Shown here: in pieces, positions 8,585 to 16,560 of the stretch
Position numbering within the stretch: the stretch's first letter is position 1
Layout: each line of letters opens with the position of its first letter
NCBI RefSeq assembly: GCF_000717175.1
Contig: NZ_JNYD01000031.1
Coordinates: forward strand, 5,150 to 69,149
DNA: 64,000 nt
DNA from: Pseudonocardia autotrophica
GTDB taxonomy: Bacteria; Actinomycetota; Actinomycetes; Mycobacteriales; Pseudonocardiaceae
Direction of reading: 5' to 3'
The notes under the pieces: generated by a model
Told to the model about the DNA's origin: nothing
The model's database searches: none
What the model saw: only the letters and a program-made list of their open reading frames with translations
Program-made: the position numbers and the translations under genes

Positions 8585-9382
8585 ATGGCTCGTCTGCAGG
8601 ACAAGGTCGTCATCGTCACCGGCTCCGCGTCCGGGTTCGGCCGCGGCATCGCCGTCGCCTGTGCCCGGGAGGGCGCGAAGGTCGTGGTCTCGGACGTCCA
8701 CGAGAAGCCCAACACCGGCGGGTTCGAGACCGACGGGAACCTCACCACGGTCGAGGCCGTCGAGAAGGCCGGCGGCCGGGCCGTCTACGTGGGTGCCGAC
8801 GTCACGAAGTCGGACCAGGTCGCGAACCTCGTCGCCCGGACCGTCGAGACGTTCGGCCGGCTCGACGTCATGGTCAACAACGCCGGCGTCTACCGGAACG
8901 GGAAGCGCCTGCACGAGTTCAGCGAGGAGGACCTCGACGTCTGCTTCGACGTCAACGCCAAGGGCACCTTCTTCGGTGCGCAGGAGGCGATCAAGCAGTT
9001 CCTCGCGCAGGGCGACGGCGGCGTGATCATCAACCTCGTCTCCACCGCCGGCCTGCAGGGCCACCCCAACCAGTCGGTCTACAACATCTCCAAGGGGGCC
9101 CAGGCCAACCTGACCCGGTGCCTGGCGATCGAGTACGGCCAGGACAAGATCCGGGTCAACGGCATCTGCCCCACCTACGCGAAGACCTCGCTGACCCGCG
9201 AGCTGTTCGACGACAAGGACTTCGACCAGGTCTTCACCGAGTCCATCCCGCTCAAGCGGTGGGGCGAGGTCGAGGACATCGCGAACCTCGCGGTGTTCCT
9301 GGCCAGCGACGAGTCCAGCTACATCCACGGCGACCTGATCAAGGTCGACGGCGGGGAGACCCTCTGCCGCTACTCCGTCTGA
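8585..9382 (+). CDS. Short-chain dehydrogenase/reductase
   Basis: Second SDR of the set, also 265 aa, starting 24 bases after its neighbour with GAGAGGAAGG upstream. It has the glycine motif TGSASGFG, VNNAGVY, a serine in LVSTAG, and Tyr166/Lys170 in YNISK. The acidic residue after the second strand (VVSDVHEKP) again suggests NAD(H). The ending is DLIKVDGGETL. It is likely co-transcribed with the hydrolase and first SDR, and a long hairpin follows the stop codon. The substrate is not predictable from the sequence. Confidence 0.9.
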   Translation: MARLQDKVVIVTGSASGFGRGIAVACAREGAKVVVSDVHEKPNTGGFETDGNLTTVEAVEKAGGRAVYVGADVTKSDQVANLVARTVETFGRLDVMVNNAGVYRNGKRLHEFSEEDLDVCFDVNAKGTFFGAQEAIKQFLAQGDGGVIINLVSTAGLQGHPNQSVYNISKGAQANLTRCLAIEYGQDKIRVNGICPTYAKTSLTRELFDDKDFDQVFTESIPLKRWGEVEDIANLAVFLASDESSYIHGDLIKVDGGETLCRYSV

Positions 9383-9397
9383 CCTGATCCGCTCCTC

Positions 9398-9449
9398 GCC
9401 GGCCGGTCGGTGCCGCTCCCCGTTCCCGGGACGCCACCGATCGGCCGGC
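9398..9449 (+). terminator. Hairpin terminator after the hydrolase-SDR operon
   Basis: The arms GCCGGCCGGTCGGTG (9398-9412) and CACCGATCGGCCGGC (9435-9449) pair at 14 of 15 positions around a 22-base loop. It sits 16 bases beyond the second SDR stop codon. Confidence 0.6.
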
Positions 9450-9532
9450 ACCCGCGGTCGACGGTCTGGTGCACCCGGACGAGGTGGACGAGACTGACGA
9501 CGGCGGGGCCCTGCGAGTGGTCGGAGGTCGTC

Positions 9533-9706
9533 ATGGCGCGCGAACCCGGCGAGCCGCCCCGCGACACCGTGCCGGAGCCCGATCCCCCACGGCCACCGCT
9601 GATCCGCCGGGCGTTCGGCGGCGGGTGGCGGGAGATCGGCGCGCTGCTGTTCGTGCTGGCCCTCGTCGCCGTCTCGGTGGCGATGTGCCGGTACGTCCCG
9701 GGGTGA
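9533..9706 (+). CDS. Small single-pass membrane protein, unknown
   Basis: A 57-residue protein with a polar, proline-rich N-terminus (about 1-28) and one hydrophobic segment, IGALLFVLALVAVSVAM, near the C-terminus. The ATG at 9533 is preceded by GGAGGT at 9523-9528, which supports translation; longer in-frame starts lack a ribosome-binding site. I do not recognise a family. It stands alone between the SDR terminator and the convergent haemoglobin gene, ending 39 bases before it. Confidence 0.55.
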   Translation: MAREPGEPPRDTVPEPDPPRPPLIRRAFGGGWREIGALLFVLALVAVSVAMCRYVPG

Positions 9707-9745
9707 GACGGGGCCGGGCTCGCTGCTGAACCCGGCCGGGCCGGG

Positions 9746-10132
9746 TCAGGAGGCGAGCGCGTTCTCCGGCGGGGCGATGTCCGCCTTGAGCGGGGCGAGG
9801 GTCTCGCCGATGGTGCCGATGGTCTCCGCCGGCACGCCGAGCTCGGTCAGCGTGGCCACGAGGTGGCCGACGACCAGGTCGAAGTGCGCCGGCTGGATGC
9901 GGAAGCGGGCGTGCGCCTCCTTCATCGGGCGCCCCGCGTAGAGCTCGGGGCCGCCGATCGCGGCCGCGATGAAGCTGCGCTGGTGGGCCTTGAGCCGCTT
10001 CATGTCGATGTCGGTGAAGTAGCCGACGAGCGCGGGGTCGCCCAGCACGCGCTCGTAGAACCGGTCGACGGCGGCGGCGACCGCGTCCGCGCCGCCGAGG
10101 GACTCGTAGATGGTGGTTCGGGAAGAAGTCAC
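9746..10132 (-). CDS. glbN: Group I truncated haemoglobin
   Basis: A 128-residue 2-on-2 globin. The proximal haem ligand is His74 (KEAHARFRI), the distal B10 tyrosine is Tyr26 (DRFYERV), and the glycine turns typical of truncated globins (SLGG, AIGGPELYAG) are present. Family members bind oxygen and NO, and the mycobacterial HbN oxidises NO to nitrate. The short N-terminus lacks the pre-A extension of mycobacterial HbN. The start codon is a GTG. It is an isolated minus-strand gene; the flavohaemoglobin at 17.4-18.6 kb is a second globin in the window. Confidence 0.93.
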   Translation of the reverse strand: MTSSRTTIYESLGGADAVAAAVDRFYERVLGDPALVGYFTDIDMKRLKAHQRSFIAAAIGGPELYAGRPMKEAHARFRIQPAHFDLVVGHLVATLTELGVPAETIGTIGETLAPLKADIAPPENALAS

Positions 10133-10194
10133 GTGCGGTGTTCTACGGACCAGCCGTTGCCTCCGAATGACGCATCGGAGAGCCGGCCGTCACC

Positions 10195-10232
10195 GACTCC
10201 TCACCGCGTGAGGGAGTCCGCTGTGAGGAGTC
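10195..10232 (-). terminator. Hairpin with two alternative pairings at the end of the XRE gene
   Basis: GACTCCTCAC (10195-10204) can pair either with GTGAGGGAGTC (10208-10218, three-base loop, one bulge) or perfectly with GTGAGGAGTC (10223-10232). The distal arm contains the TGA stop of the minus-strand XRE-cupin gene. It is probably a terminator. Confidence 0.5.
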
Positions 10233-10809
10233 AACGGCCCGCGCGGGCGCGGACGTGGGCGCGCTCGCCCTGCGTCCCGAAGAGCGACAACAGCTCGACG
10301 GGCCGCTCGTCGGCGCTGCCGAACCAGTGCGGCACGTGCGTGTCGAACTCGGCGGCCTCACCCGGCTTCAGCACCAGGTCGCGGTCGCCGAGCACGAGCC
10401 GCAACCGGCCCTCCAGCACGTAGAGCCACTCGTAGCCCTCGTGCGTCCGCGGGTCCGGCTGCTCGTCCCGGCTCGGCGGACAGATCATCTTGAACGCCTG
10501 CAGGCCGCCCGCCCGGCGGGTCAGCGGCACGAAGGTGCGCCCTGAGCGGTGCACCGGCTTGAGGTGCACCCGCGGGTCGCCGGTCTGCGGCGCGCCGACC
10601 AGCTCGTCGAGCGGCACGCCGTACGCCCGGGCGAGCGGGAGCAGCAGCTCCAGGTTGGGCCGCCGCCCGCCGCTCTCCAGCCGGGACAGGGTGCTCTCGG
10701 AGATGCCGGTCTCGCCGGACAGCTCGGCCAGGGTCATCTGCCGGTGCGTGCGCAGCGCGCGCAGCCGGGGGCCGACCCCGGCGAGCACCGCCTCCAGCTC
10801 GTCGTCCAT
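10231..10809 (-). CDS. XRE-family regulator with C-terminal cupin domain
   Basis: A 192-residue regulator. The helix-turn-helix covers about residues 15-70 (LRTHRQMTLAELSGETGISE, then STLSRLESGGRRPNLELLLPLA). A RmlC-like cupin barrel covers about 110-190 (HEGYEWLYVLEGRLRLVLGD ... LKPGEAAEFDTHVPHWF) and probably binds a small ligand. This HTH-cupin layout is common in regulators of detoxification and amino-acid metabolism. The ATG at 10809 begins MDDELEAVLAGVG. The stop codon lies inside a hairpin. The nearest likely target is its own promoter or the CocE-type hydrolase just upstream on the same strand, which is separated by a 40-base inverted repeat. Confidence 0.9.
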   Translation of the reverse strand: MDDELEAVLAGVGPRLRALRTHRQMTLAELSGETGISESTLSRLESGGRRPNLELLLPLARAYGVPLDELVGAPQTGDPRVHLKPVHRSGRTFVPLTRRAGGLQAFKMICPPSRDEQPDPRTHEGYEWLYVLEGRLRLVLGDRDLVLKPGEAAEFDTHVPHWFGSADERPVELLSLFGTQGERAHVRARAGR

Positions 10810-10865
10810 TCCACCAGCATGCCGGACCGGCACGAGAACGTGCCGGTCCGGCAGGGATGTGGCTC

Positions 10866-10905
10866 GTGAGTGGCAATAGTCGCCAGAGCGACTATTGCCA
10901 CTCAC
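10866..10905. repeat. 40-base inverted repeat, copy 1
   Basis: A perfect palindrome: 18-base arms beginning GTGAGTGGCAATAGTCGC around the loop CAGA. The right arm contains the TGA stop codon of the CocE-type gene. Relatives occur at 13090, 40132 and 50677. It is probably a bidirectional transcription terminator. Confidence 0.85.
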
Positions 10906-12584
10906 AGGACGGGCAGGACGATCCGCGACGGGTGGGCGGCGTCGTGCAGCACCTCGACGGCGCCGGGCTTGCCGCGGGTCGCGACGCCGAACGGCTCGCC
11001 GGTGCCGACGTTGCGGGCGAACCGCGGGAAGGCGCCACCGGCGACCTGCACCCGCAGCCGGTGCCCGGCCCGGAACCGGTACGCCGTGGGGAACAGCTCG
11101 ATCCCGACGGCGAGCACGCCGTCCTCCCCCGCCGTGACGTCCGGGGCGGGCACGGTCCGCGGGTCCAGCCGCCGGATGCCGTCGACGACGTTGCGGGAGA
11201 CGCCGCGCTCGTCGACGTCGCAGACCCGGACGAAGACGTCCGCGTGGTCCAGCTCGGGCCGGACGTGCACGACCGCCGTGACCGGCCCGACCACGTCGAG
11301 ATCGGCGGGCAGCGGGTCCCCGGTGAACACCAGCACGTCCGCCCGGGCCTCGACCGGGGACTGGTCGATCTGCTCGCCCGGCGGCTGCAGCAGCGGCCCG
11401 CCGATGCTCGGCGTGGGGTCCGCCGGGTCGTAGACGTAGGTGCTCACGCCCGTCCCCGGCTCCTCCCCCAGCCGGCCCGCGGCCTGCAGGTGGACCTCCC
11501 GGGCGGTCGCGGGCGGCGGCCACTCCTCGAACTCCAGCCACTGGTCGGCCTGCTGGAGGAACAGCCGCACCGGCGCGCCCTCGGGCTCGGGGCCGCCGCG
11601 CAGGTGGTGGTCCAGCCACGCGACGTCCGTCCGCAGGCTGGTCCGGACCTCCTCGAGGGCCCCGTGCAGCCAGGGCCCGACGACGATCCGCGCCGGCACC
11701 CCGGCCGCGCGCAGCGCCCGGTAGTCCCGCATCTGCTCCGCGACGAACAGGTCCCACCAGCCGGTGACCATGCTGACCGGGGGCATGTTCGCGAGGGAGC
11801 CCGGGCCCTCGCGGTCGAAGGCCGGCGACTCGCCGTAGGTGGCGTCCCAGTAGCCGTCGCCGGGCTCGGCGTGCTCCACGAAGTCCCGCCAGTAGGGCAC
11901 GGGAGCCCCGGCGACCTCGACGTCCGCGGCCTGCAGCGGGACCCGGCGCAGGGCCTTGCCGAGCTTCGCCGCCCGGATCGGGTGCGGCAGCAGCGGGATC
12001 CCGCCGCGCTCCTGGGTCCCGATCATGGCGGTCCACGCGAGCGCGTTGAGCAGCGCCGGAGCGCCCTGCGCGTAGAAGGTGTCGGTCATGCGGGCGGCCG
12101 TGATGTGCGGGGACATCGCGGTGAGCGGCGGGTCGGCGTAGGGCGCGACGGCCCACTGCGTGTAGCCGAGGTAGCTGCCGCCGGTCGTCGCGATCCGGCC
12201 GTCGCACCAGGGCTGCTGGCGCAGCCACGCGACGGTCGCGAGGCCGTCCTCGCGCTCACTGGTGAAGGGCCGGAAGTGGCCGCCGGACCCGAAGGTGCCG
12301 CGCGTGCTCTGCAGCACGACCTGGAAGCCGCGGCGGGCCAGCGGGGCCGCGAACACGATGCCGGCCGAGCGCGGGTCGTACGGGACCCGGATCAGGACCA
12401 CCGGGAGCGGGCCGTCGGTGCGGGAGGGCCGGTACCGGGTGCCGACGAGCACGGTGCCGTCGGGCATCGGCACGTGGACCCGGGTGCGGTCGTACGGGAC
12501 GGGCGGGGAGGTCAGGCCGAGGGCGCGGTCGGCCAGGGACCCGGCCGCGCGCAGCAGGGGGTGCACGTCCCCGAGGTTAGACAC
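10902..12584 (-). CDS. CocE/NonD-family (X-Pro dipeptidyl-peptidase-like) hydrolase
   Basis: A 560-residue serine hydrolase. The N-terminal alpha/beta-hydrolase part carries the nucleophile elbow GGSYLGYTQ with serine near 137, and the C-terminal jelly-roll (YVYDPADPTPSIGGPLL, then VFTGDPLPADLDVVGPV) is characteristic of the S15/CocE family, whose members cleave esters or amides such as cocaine, glutaryl-cephalosporins or X-Pro peptides. The GTG at 12584 (VSNLGDVHPLLRAAG) is preferred; longer frames would run into the opposite-strand gene at 12688. No signal peptide is seen, so it is likely cytoplasmic. The stop codon lies inside a 40-base inverted repeat. Confidence 0.88.
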   Translation of the reverse strand: MSNLGDVHPLLRAAGSLADRALGLTSPPVPYDRTRVHVPMPDGTVLVGTRYRPSRTDGPLPVVLIRVPYDPRSAGIVFAAPLARRGFQVVLQSTRGTFGSGGHFRPFTSEREDGLATVAWLRQQPWCDGRIATTGGSYLGYTQWAVAPYADPPLTAMSPHITAARMTDTFYAQGAPALLNALAWTAMIGTQERGGIPLLPHPIRAAKLGKALRRVPLQAADVEVAGAPVPYWRDFVEHAEPGDGYWDATYGESPAFDREGPGSLANMPPVSMVTGWWDLFVAEQMRDYRALRAAGVPARIVVGPWLHGALEEVRTSLRTDVAWLDHHLRGGPEPEGAPVRLFLQQADQWLEFEEWPPPATAREVHLQAAGRLGEEPGTGVSTYVYDPADPTPSIGGPLLQPPGEQIDQSPVEARADVLVFTGDPLPADLDVVGPVTAVVHVRPELDHADVFVRVCDVDERGVSRNVVDGIRRLDPRTVPAPDVTAGEDGVLAVGIELFPTAYRFRAGHRLRVQVAGGAFPRFARNVGTGEPFGVATRGKPGAVEVLHDAAHPSRIVLPVL

Positions 12585-12687
12585 GATCCGCCGACGGGCC
12601 GTTCGGCCCGGTGCGGCCCGCGGCGCGCCGGGTCTAGCGTGGATCTCCCGACGGACGCTCGACGGCGACGACAACGAGGACGGCGAC

Positions 12688-13086
12688 ATGAGCGATCGGC
12701 CCGGCAGCGTCACCCTGGTGGTCGTGCTCACCTGGGTCTCCGCGGTCCTCGCCGTGCTGGGCGGACTGCTGCTGATCGTGGCGGGGAGCGTGACCGCCGG
12801 CGCCGCGGGGCTCACGCCGGGCGTGCTCGTCGGGATCGGCGTGGCCTACGTGATCCTCGGCCTGATCACCGGCGCGGTCGCGTCCCGGCTCGGCCGCGGC
12901 GGCAACGGGGCCCGGCTGCTGGTCTCGATCCTCGTGGTCCTGCAGATCGCGGGCGGCATCGCGGCGATCAGCGCCGTCGGCAGCGGCTCGACCGTCACCC
13001 AGGCACTGGTCAGCATCCTCGTCGGGATCGTGATCCTGCTGCTGCTCTGGAACGCCCGCGCCAACACCTTCTTCGCGTCCCACTGA
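12688..13086 (+). CDS. Small four-helix membrane protein, unknown
   Basis: A 132-residue integral membrane protein with four hydrophobic segments at about 8-30, 40-62, 72-95 and 100-120, and a short polar N-terminus (MSDRPGSVT). I recognise no catalytic motif. The ATG was chosen because the preceding frame is open only through the neighbouring gene's upstream region. A TAGCGT box at 12633-12638 could be the -10 element, leaving a leader of about 43 bases. It is divergent from the CocE-type gene and ends just before a 40-base inverted repeat. Confidence 0.75.
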   Translation: MSDRPGSVTLVVVLTWVSAVLAVLGGLLLIVAGSVTAGAAGLTPGVLVGIGVAYVILGLITGAVASRLGRGGNGARLLVSILVVLQIAGGIAAISAVGSGSTVTQALVSILVGIVILLLLWNARANTFFASH

Positions 13087-13089
13087 TCC

Positions 13090-13129
13090 GTGAGTGCCGA
13101 CTGCCCCTAGAGGGGCAGTTGCCACTCAC
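13090..13129. repeat. 40-base inverted repeat, copy 2 (diverged core)
   Basis: Arms of 19 bases with two mismatches. The outer GTGAGTG/CACTCAC ends match the other copies but the core is CTGCCCCT. It sits between two convergent genes and contains the TGA stop of the AraC gene on the minus strand. Confidence 0.8.
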
Positions 13130-14154
13130 GACCCACGCCGACCTGCGCGGAGCCGGGTGGGCGTGGTGCCGAACCACCGCCGCACCGCGCGCGTGAGCCC
13201 GGACTGCGCCGCGAGCCCGAGCATCGCCGTGACCTGCGCGAACGGCAGGTCGGTCGTGGTGATCAGGCGGTGGGCGGCGTCGCGGCGCACCTCGTCGAGC
13301 ACCGCTTCGAAGGTGGTGCCCTCGGCCGCGAGGTGCCGCTGCAGGGTGCGCGGGTGCAGCCGCAGGAGCCGGGCCACGTCGGCGACCTGCGGCGGGGCGG
13401 ACCCCAGCGAGCGGGCCAACGCGCCCCGCACCCGTCCGGCCACGGTCTGCCCGGGCTCGGCGAAGTGGCTCTCCAGGTAGTCCAGTGCGAGGGTGCGCAG
13501 CAGGCGATCGCCCCCGGCCACCGGGGCCGCGGTGAGCGCCGCGGGCAGCCGGAGCACGGCGGCGGGCCGCTCGAACCGGACGTCGGAGCCGAAGAAGTCG
13601 GTGTAACGCGTCACCGGAACGAGTGGCGGATGGGCCAGGTGCGCCGATCTCAGCCCGTACGGCCCGCCGTGCAGGAGCAGGATGATCCGGTGCAGCAGCC
13701 CCAGCCCGAGGTCCGCGGCCTGCGGCGGGAGCGGCAGGGGCTCGGCGGCCCCGTCGACCGCCGCCCCGTAGCGCACCGCCAGCACCCCGCGCACCTCCTC
13801 GGGGTCGGCGACCTGCGCGATCGACAGCGCCGGGCTGTGCACGAACAGGAAGCGCGACGCGCTGGCCAGGGCCTCGCCGAGGGTCCGGGCGTTCTCGATC
13901 GCGACGGCGAGCGGGCCGAGCACCCCCGCGTCCTGCCGCTCGGCGAGCAGCAGGCCGAGGTCCGGCCGCCCGAGCTCGGCCGCCGCCGTCTCCAGGAGCA
14001 GCCCGGCGCTGCGCACGCCGATCACGGCGTCGTCGCTCGACACGGCCTCGCGGGTCACCCCGAACCGGGCGAGCAGCGCGGCGGAGTCGCCACCCAGCGC
14101 GTCGACCAGCGCGGGGAGGCCGCGCAACGACGCGGCGCGCACCACGGGCCCCAT
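13126..14154 (-). CDS. VirS-like AraC-family regulator with arabinose-binding-type sensor domain
   Basis: A 342-residue regulator. The N-terminal two thirds match the long sensor domain of the OruR/VirS type (VDALGGDSAALLARFG ... PLAVAIENARTLGEAL), and the C-terminal HTH reads VADVARLLRLHPRTLQRHLA, then TTDLPFAQVTAMLGLAAQSG, which is the AraC double helix-turn-helix. It is divergent from a Baeyer-Villiger monooxygenase gene, the same arrangement as virS-mymA of M. tuberculosis, so it most likely activates that operon. The ATG at 14154 was selected because it starts the conserved domain (MGPVVRAASLRGLP); two direct repeats begin at the start codon. The stop lies within an inverted repeat. Confidence 0.9.
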   Translation of the reverse strand: MGPVVRAASLRGLPALVDALGGDSAALLARFGVTREAVSSDDAVIGVRSAGLLLETAAAELGRPDLGLLLAERQDAGVLGPLAVAIENARTLGEALASASRFLFVHSPALSIAQVADPEEVRGVLAVRYGAAVDGAAEPLPLPPQAADLGLGLLHRIILLLHGGPYGLRSAHLAHPPLVPVTRYTDFFGSDVRFERPAAVLRLPAALTAAPVAGGDRLLRTLALDYLESHFAEPGQTVAGRVRGALARSLGSAPPQVADVARLLRLHPRTLQRHLAAEGTTFEAVLDEVRRDAAHRLITTTDLPFAQVTAMLGLAAQSGLTRAVRRWFGTTPTRLRAGRRGS

Positions 14155-14190
14155 GTCGCGTGAGGATAAATCATTGTCGCGCAGGGATAA
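14154..14190. promoter_or_regulatory. Direct-repeat operator in the virS/mymA-like divergent promoter
   Basis: TGTCGCGTGAGGATAA (14154-14169) and TGTCGCGCAGGGATAA (14175-14190) match at 13 of 16 positions and are exactly 21 bp apart, two helical turns. That is the geometry AraC-family dimers use. The likely ligand is the regulator encoded immediately to the left. Confidence 0.7.
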
Positions 14191-14251
14191 GCGCGGGTCC
14201 GGGCCGGGCGACGACACTGGGACCGGTCGCCAGCATCGAAGGGGAGCTGAC

Positions 14252-15703
14252 ATGAACGAGACCGACGTGCTGATCGTCGGCGCCGGCCTCTCCGGCATCG
14301 GCGCCGCCTACCGGCTGCAGCAGGAGCGACCGCGGGACCGTTACGCGATCCTCGAGCAGCGCGAGGCCATGGGCGGCACCTGGGACCTGTTCCGCTACCC
14401 GGGCGTGCGGTCCGACTCGGACATGTTCACCCTGAGCTACCCGTTCCGGCCGTGGCGCGGCGAGAAGTCGATGGCCGACGGCGAGAGCATCCGCACCTAC
14501 ATCCGCGACACCGCGCGCGAAGCGGGCATCGACCGGCACATCCACTACGGGACCACGGTGCAGAGCGCCTCCTGGTCGTCGGACGACGCGCGGTGGACGG
14601 TCACGACGTCCCGTGGCACGTGGTCCTGCCGGTTCCTCTACCTCTGCGCCGGCTACTACTCCTACGAGCGCGGCCACCAGCCGGACTTCCCCGGCCTCGC
14701 CGACTACGCGGGCACCTTCGTGCACCCGCAGGCCTGGCCCGAGAACCTCGACCACACGGGCAAGCGGGTGGTCGTGATCGGCAGCGGCGCTACGGCCGTC
14801 ACCCTCATCCCGGCCATGGCGGAGAAGGCCGCGCACGTCACGATGCTGCAGCGCTCGCCGTCCTACCTGACCGCGCTGCCGCTGACGGACAAGCTCGCCG
14901 ACACCCTGCGTCGCCGGCTGCCCGCCGGGCTCGCCCACAAGCTGGTCCGGGCCAAGAACATCGCCGTCACCCAGGGCTTCTACCAGCTGGCCCGGCGCCG
15001 GCCCCAGGTCGTGAAGAAGGTCCTGCGCGGGATCGCCCTGCGGTTCCTCGACGAGCAGGCCGTCGACGAGCACTTCACGCCGCGCTACGAGCCGTGGGAC
15101 CAGCGCCTGTGCGTGGTGCCGGGCGGCGACTTCTATGAGTCGATCCGGGACGGCTCCGCGTCCGTGGTGACCGACCACATCGAGCGGTTCACCGAGAAGG
15201 GGATCCTGCTGAAGTCCGGGCAGGAGCTGGAGGCCGACGTCGTGGTCTCCGCGACCGGGCTGCGCATGCTCCCCCTCGGCGGCCTCGAGATCGGCGTCGA
15301 CGGCGAGCCCGTGACGCTCGGCGACACGTTCTCCTACCGCGGCCTGATGCTCTCCGGAGTGCCGAACCTGGCCTACTGCATCGGCTACACGAACGCCTCC
15401 TGGACCCTGCGGGCCGACCTGTCGTCGCGGTACGTCTGCCGGCTGCTGAACCACATGGAGAAGCGCGGCTACGCCGCGGCCGCCCCGACCGCGCCCGCCT
15501 CGGCCGAGCGCCGCCCGCTGCTCGACCTGACCTCCGGCTACGTGCAGCGCTCGATCGACGCCTTCCCGAGCCAGGGCACGAGCGAGCCGTGGCGCGTGCA
15601 GCAGAACTACGTGGCCGACGCGCTCAAGATGTCCCGCGCCGACCTCACCCGCGACATGCGCTTCACCCCCGCGACCGCCCGCAGCCTGCAGGAGGCCTCC
15701 TGA
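14252..15703 (+). CDS. EthA/MymA-like Baeyer-Villiger monooxygenase
   Basis: An FAD- and NADPH-dependent monooxygenase (483 aa) that inserts oxygen next to a ketone or oxidises heteroatoms. The FAD site is VGAGLSGIG at about 9-17, followed by GGTWDLFRYPG. The Baeyer-Villiger fingerprint appears as YAGTFVHPQAWP at about 152-163, and the NADPH Rossmann motif is VVVIGSGATAVT at about 175-186. These segments closely resemble M. tuberculosis EthA and MymA as I remember them. ATG with GGGGAG upstream. It overlaps the following SDR gene by one base (TGATG), so the two are co-translated; the divergent AraC gene probably controls both. Confidence 0.92.
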   Translation: MNETDVLIVGAGLSGIGAAYRLQQERPRDRYAILEQREAMGGTWDLFRYPGVRSDSDMFTLSYPFRPWRGEKSMADGESIRTYIRDTAREAGIDRHIHYGTTVQSASWSSDDARWTVTTSRGTWSCRFLYLCAGYYSYERGHQPDFPGLADYAGTFVHPQAWPENLDHTGKRVVVIGSGATAVTLIPAMAEKAAHVTMLQRSPSYLTALPLTDKLADTLRRRLPAGLAHKLVRAKNIAVTQGFYQLARRRPQVVKKVLRGIALRFLDEQAVDEHFTPRYEPWDQRLCVVPGGDFYESIRDGSASVVTDHIERFTEKGILLKSGQELEADVVVSATGLRMLPLGGLEIGVDGEPVTLGDTFSYRGLMLSGVPNLAYCIGYTNASWTLRADLSSRYVCRLLNHMEKRGYAAAAPTAPASAERRPLLDLTSGYVQRSIDAFPSQGTSEPWRVQQNYVADALKMSRADLTRDMRFTPATARSLQEAS

Positions 15704-16560
15704 TGCCCGCGACACGGACGACACTGCAGCCCTACCGCTTCGCCGGCAACACCGCCGTCCTCACCGGGGCCGCGAGCGGCATCGGCGAGCAGCTCGCGTA
15801 CGGCCTCGGCGACCGCGGCAGCGACCTGGTCCTCGTCGACCGGGACGCCGCCGGGCTCGAGGCCGTGGCCGGCAAGATCCGCGGCGCGCACCCGGCCCGG
15901 ACCGTCGAGACGCACGTCGTCGACCTCGCCGACCGGACCGCGACGACCGCCCTCGCCGAGCGGATCGCCGCGGACCACCCGCGCCTCGGCCTGCTCATCA
16001 ACAACGCCGGCGTGGCCCTCGGCGGCCGTTTCCGCCAGCTGACGCTCGACGAGTTCGAGTGGGTCATGGACATCAACTTCCGCGCGCCCGTGATCCTCAC
16101 CCACCACCTGCTGCCCGCCCTGACCGCGACCCCGGGCGGGCACCTGGTCAACGTGTCCAGCCTCTACGGGCTGATCGGGCCGGCCGGGCAGTCGGCGTAC
16201 TCGTCGAGCAAGTTCGCCATCCGCGGGTTCTCCGAGGTGCTGCGGCACGAGCTGGTCGAGACCGGCACGGGCGTGACCCAGGTCCACCCCGGCGGGATCC
16301 GCACGAACGTGGCGTCGAGTGCCCGGATCGGGTCCGGCGTCGACCCGGCGGAGATCGCCCAGCACCAGGCCGCGTTCGCGAAGCTGCTGAGCTATCCGCC
16401 GGAGAAGGCCGCCGCGGAGATCCTCGACGGCGTCGAGAAGCGGAGGACCCGGGTACTCATCGCCTCCAGCGCCAAGGTGCCCGACGTCCTGGCCCGCGTG
16501 CTGCCCGGCTCCTACGGCCCGGTCCTCGAGAAGCTGACGGCCCTGCTGGCCCGGCGTTAG
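15703..16560 (+). CDS. Short-chain dehydrogenase/reductase of the mymA-like operon
   Basis: A 285-residue SDR. It has TGAASGIG near residues 19-26, NNAGVALGG, NVSSLYG, and Tyr166/Lys170 in YSSSK. The C-terminal extension beyond the core (KVPDVLARVLPGSYGPVLEKL) resembles long SDRs found with MymA-type monooxygenases. The start ATG overlaps the monooxygenase stop by one base. A likely job is to make the ketone substrate of the monooxygenase from an alcohol, or to oxidise its product. The stop codon overlaps the stop of the convergent SRPBCC gene by four bases. Confidence 0.88.
   Translation: MPATRTTLQPYRFAGNTAVLTGAASGIGEQLAYGLGDRGSDLVLVDRDAAGLEAVAGKIRGAHPARTVETHVVDLADRTATTALAERIAADHPRLGLLINNAGVALGGRFRQLTLDEFEWVMDINFRAPVILTHHLLPALTATPGGHLVNVSSLYGLIGPAGQSAYSSSKFAIRGFSEVLRHELVETGTGVTQVHPGGIRTNVASSARIGSGVDPAEIAQHQAAFAKLLSYPPEKAAAEILDGVEKRRTRVLIASSAKVPDVLARVLPGSYGPVLEKLTALLARR

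Noticed and set aside
12585..12815. Longer start for the CocE-type hydrolase
   Set aside because: It would overlap the opposite-strand membrane protein gene, and the extra residues are Ser/Thr/Arg low complexity.
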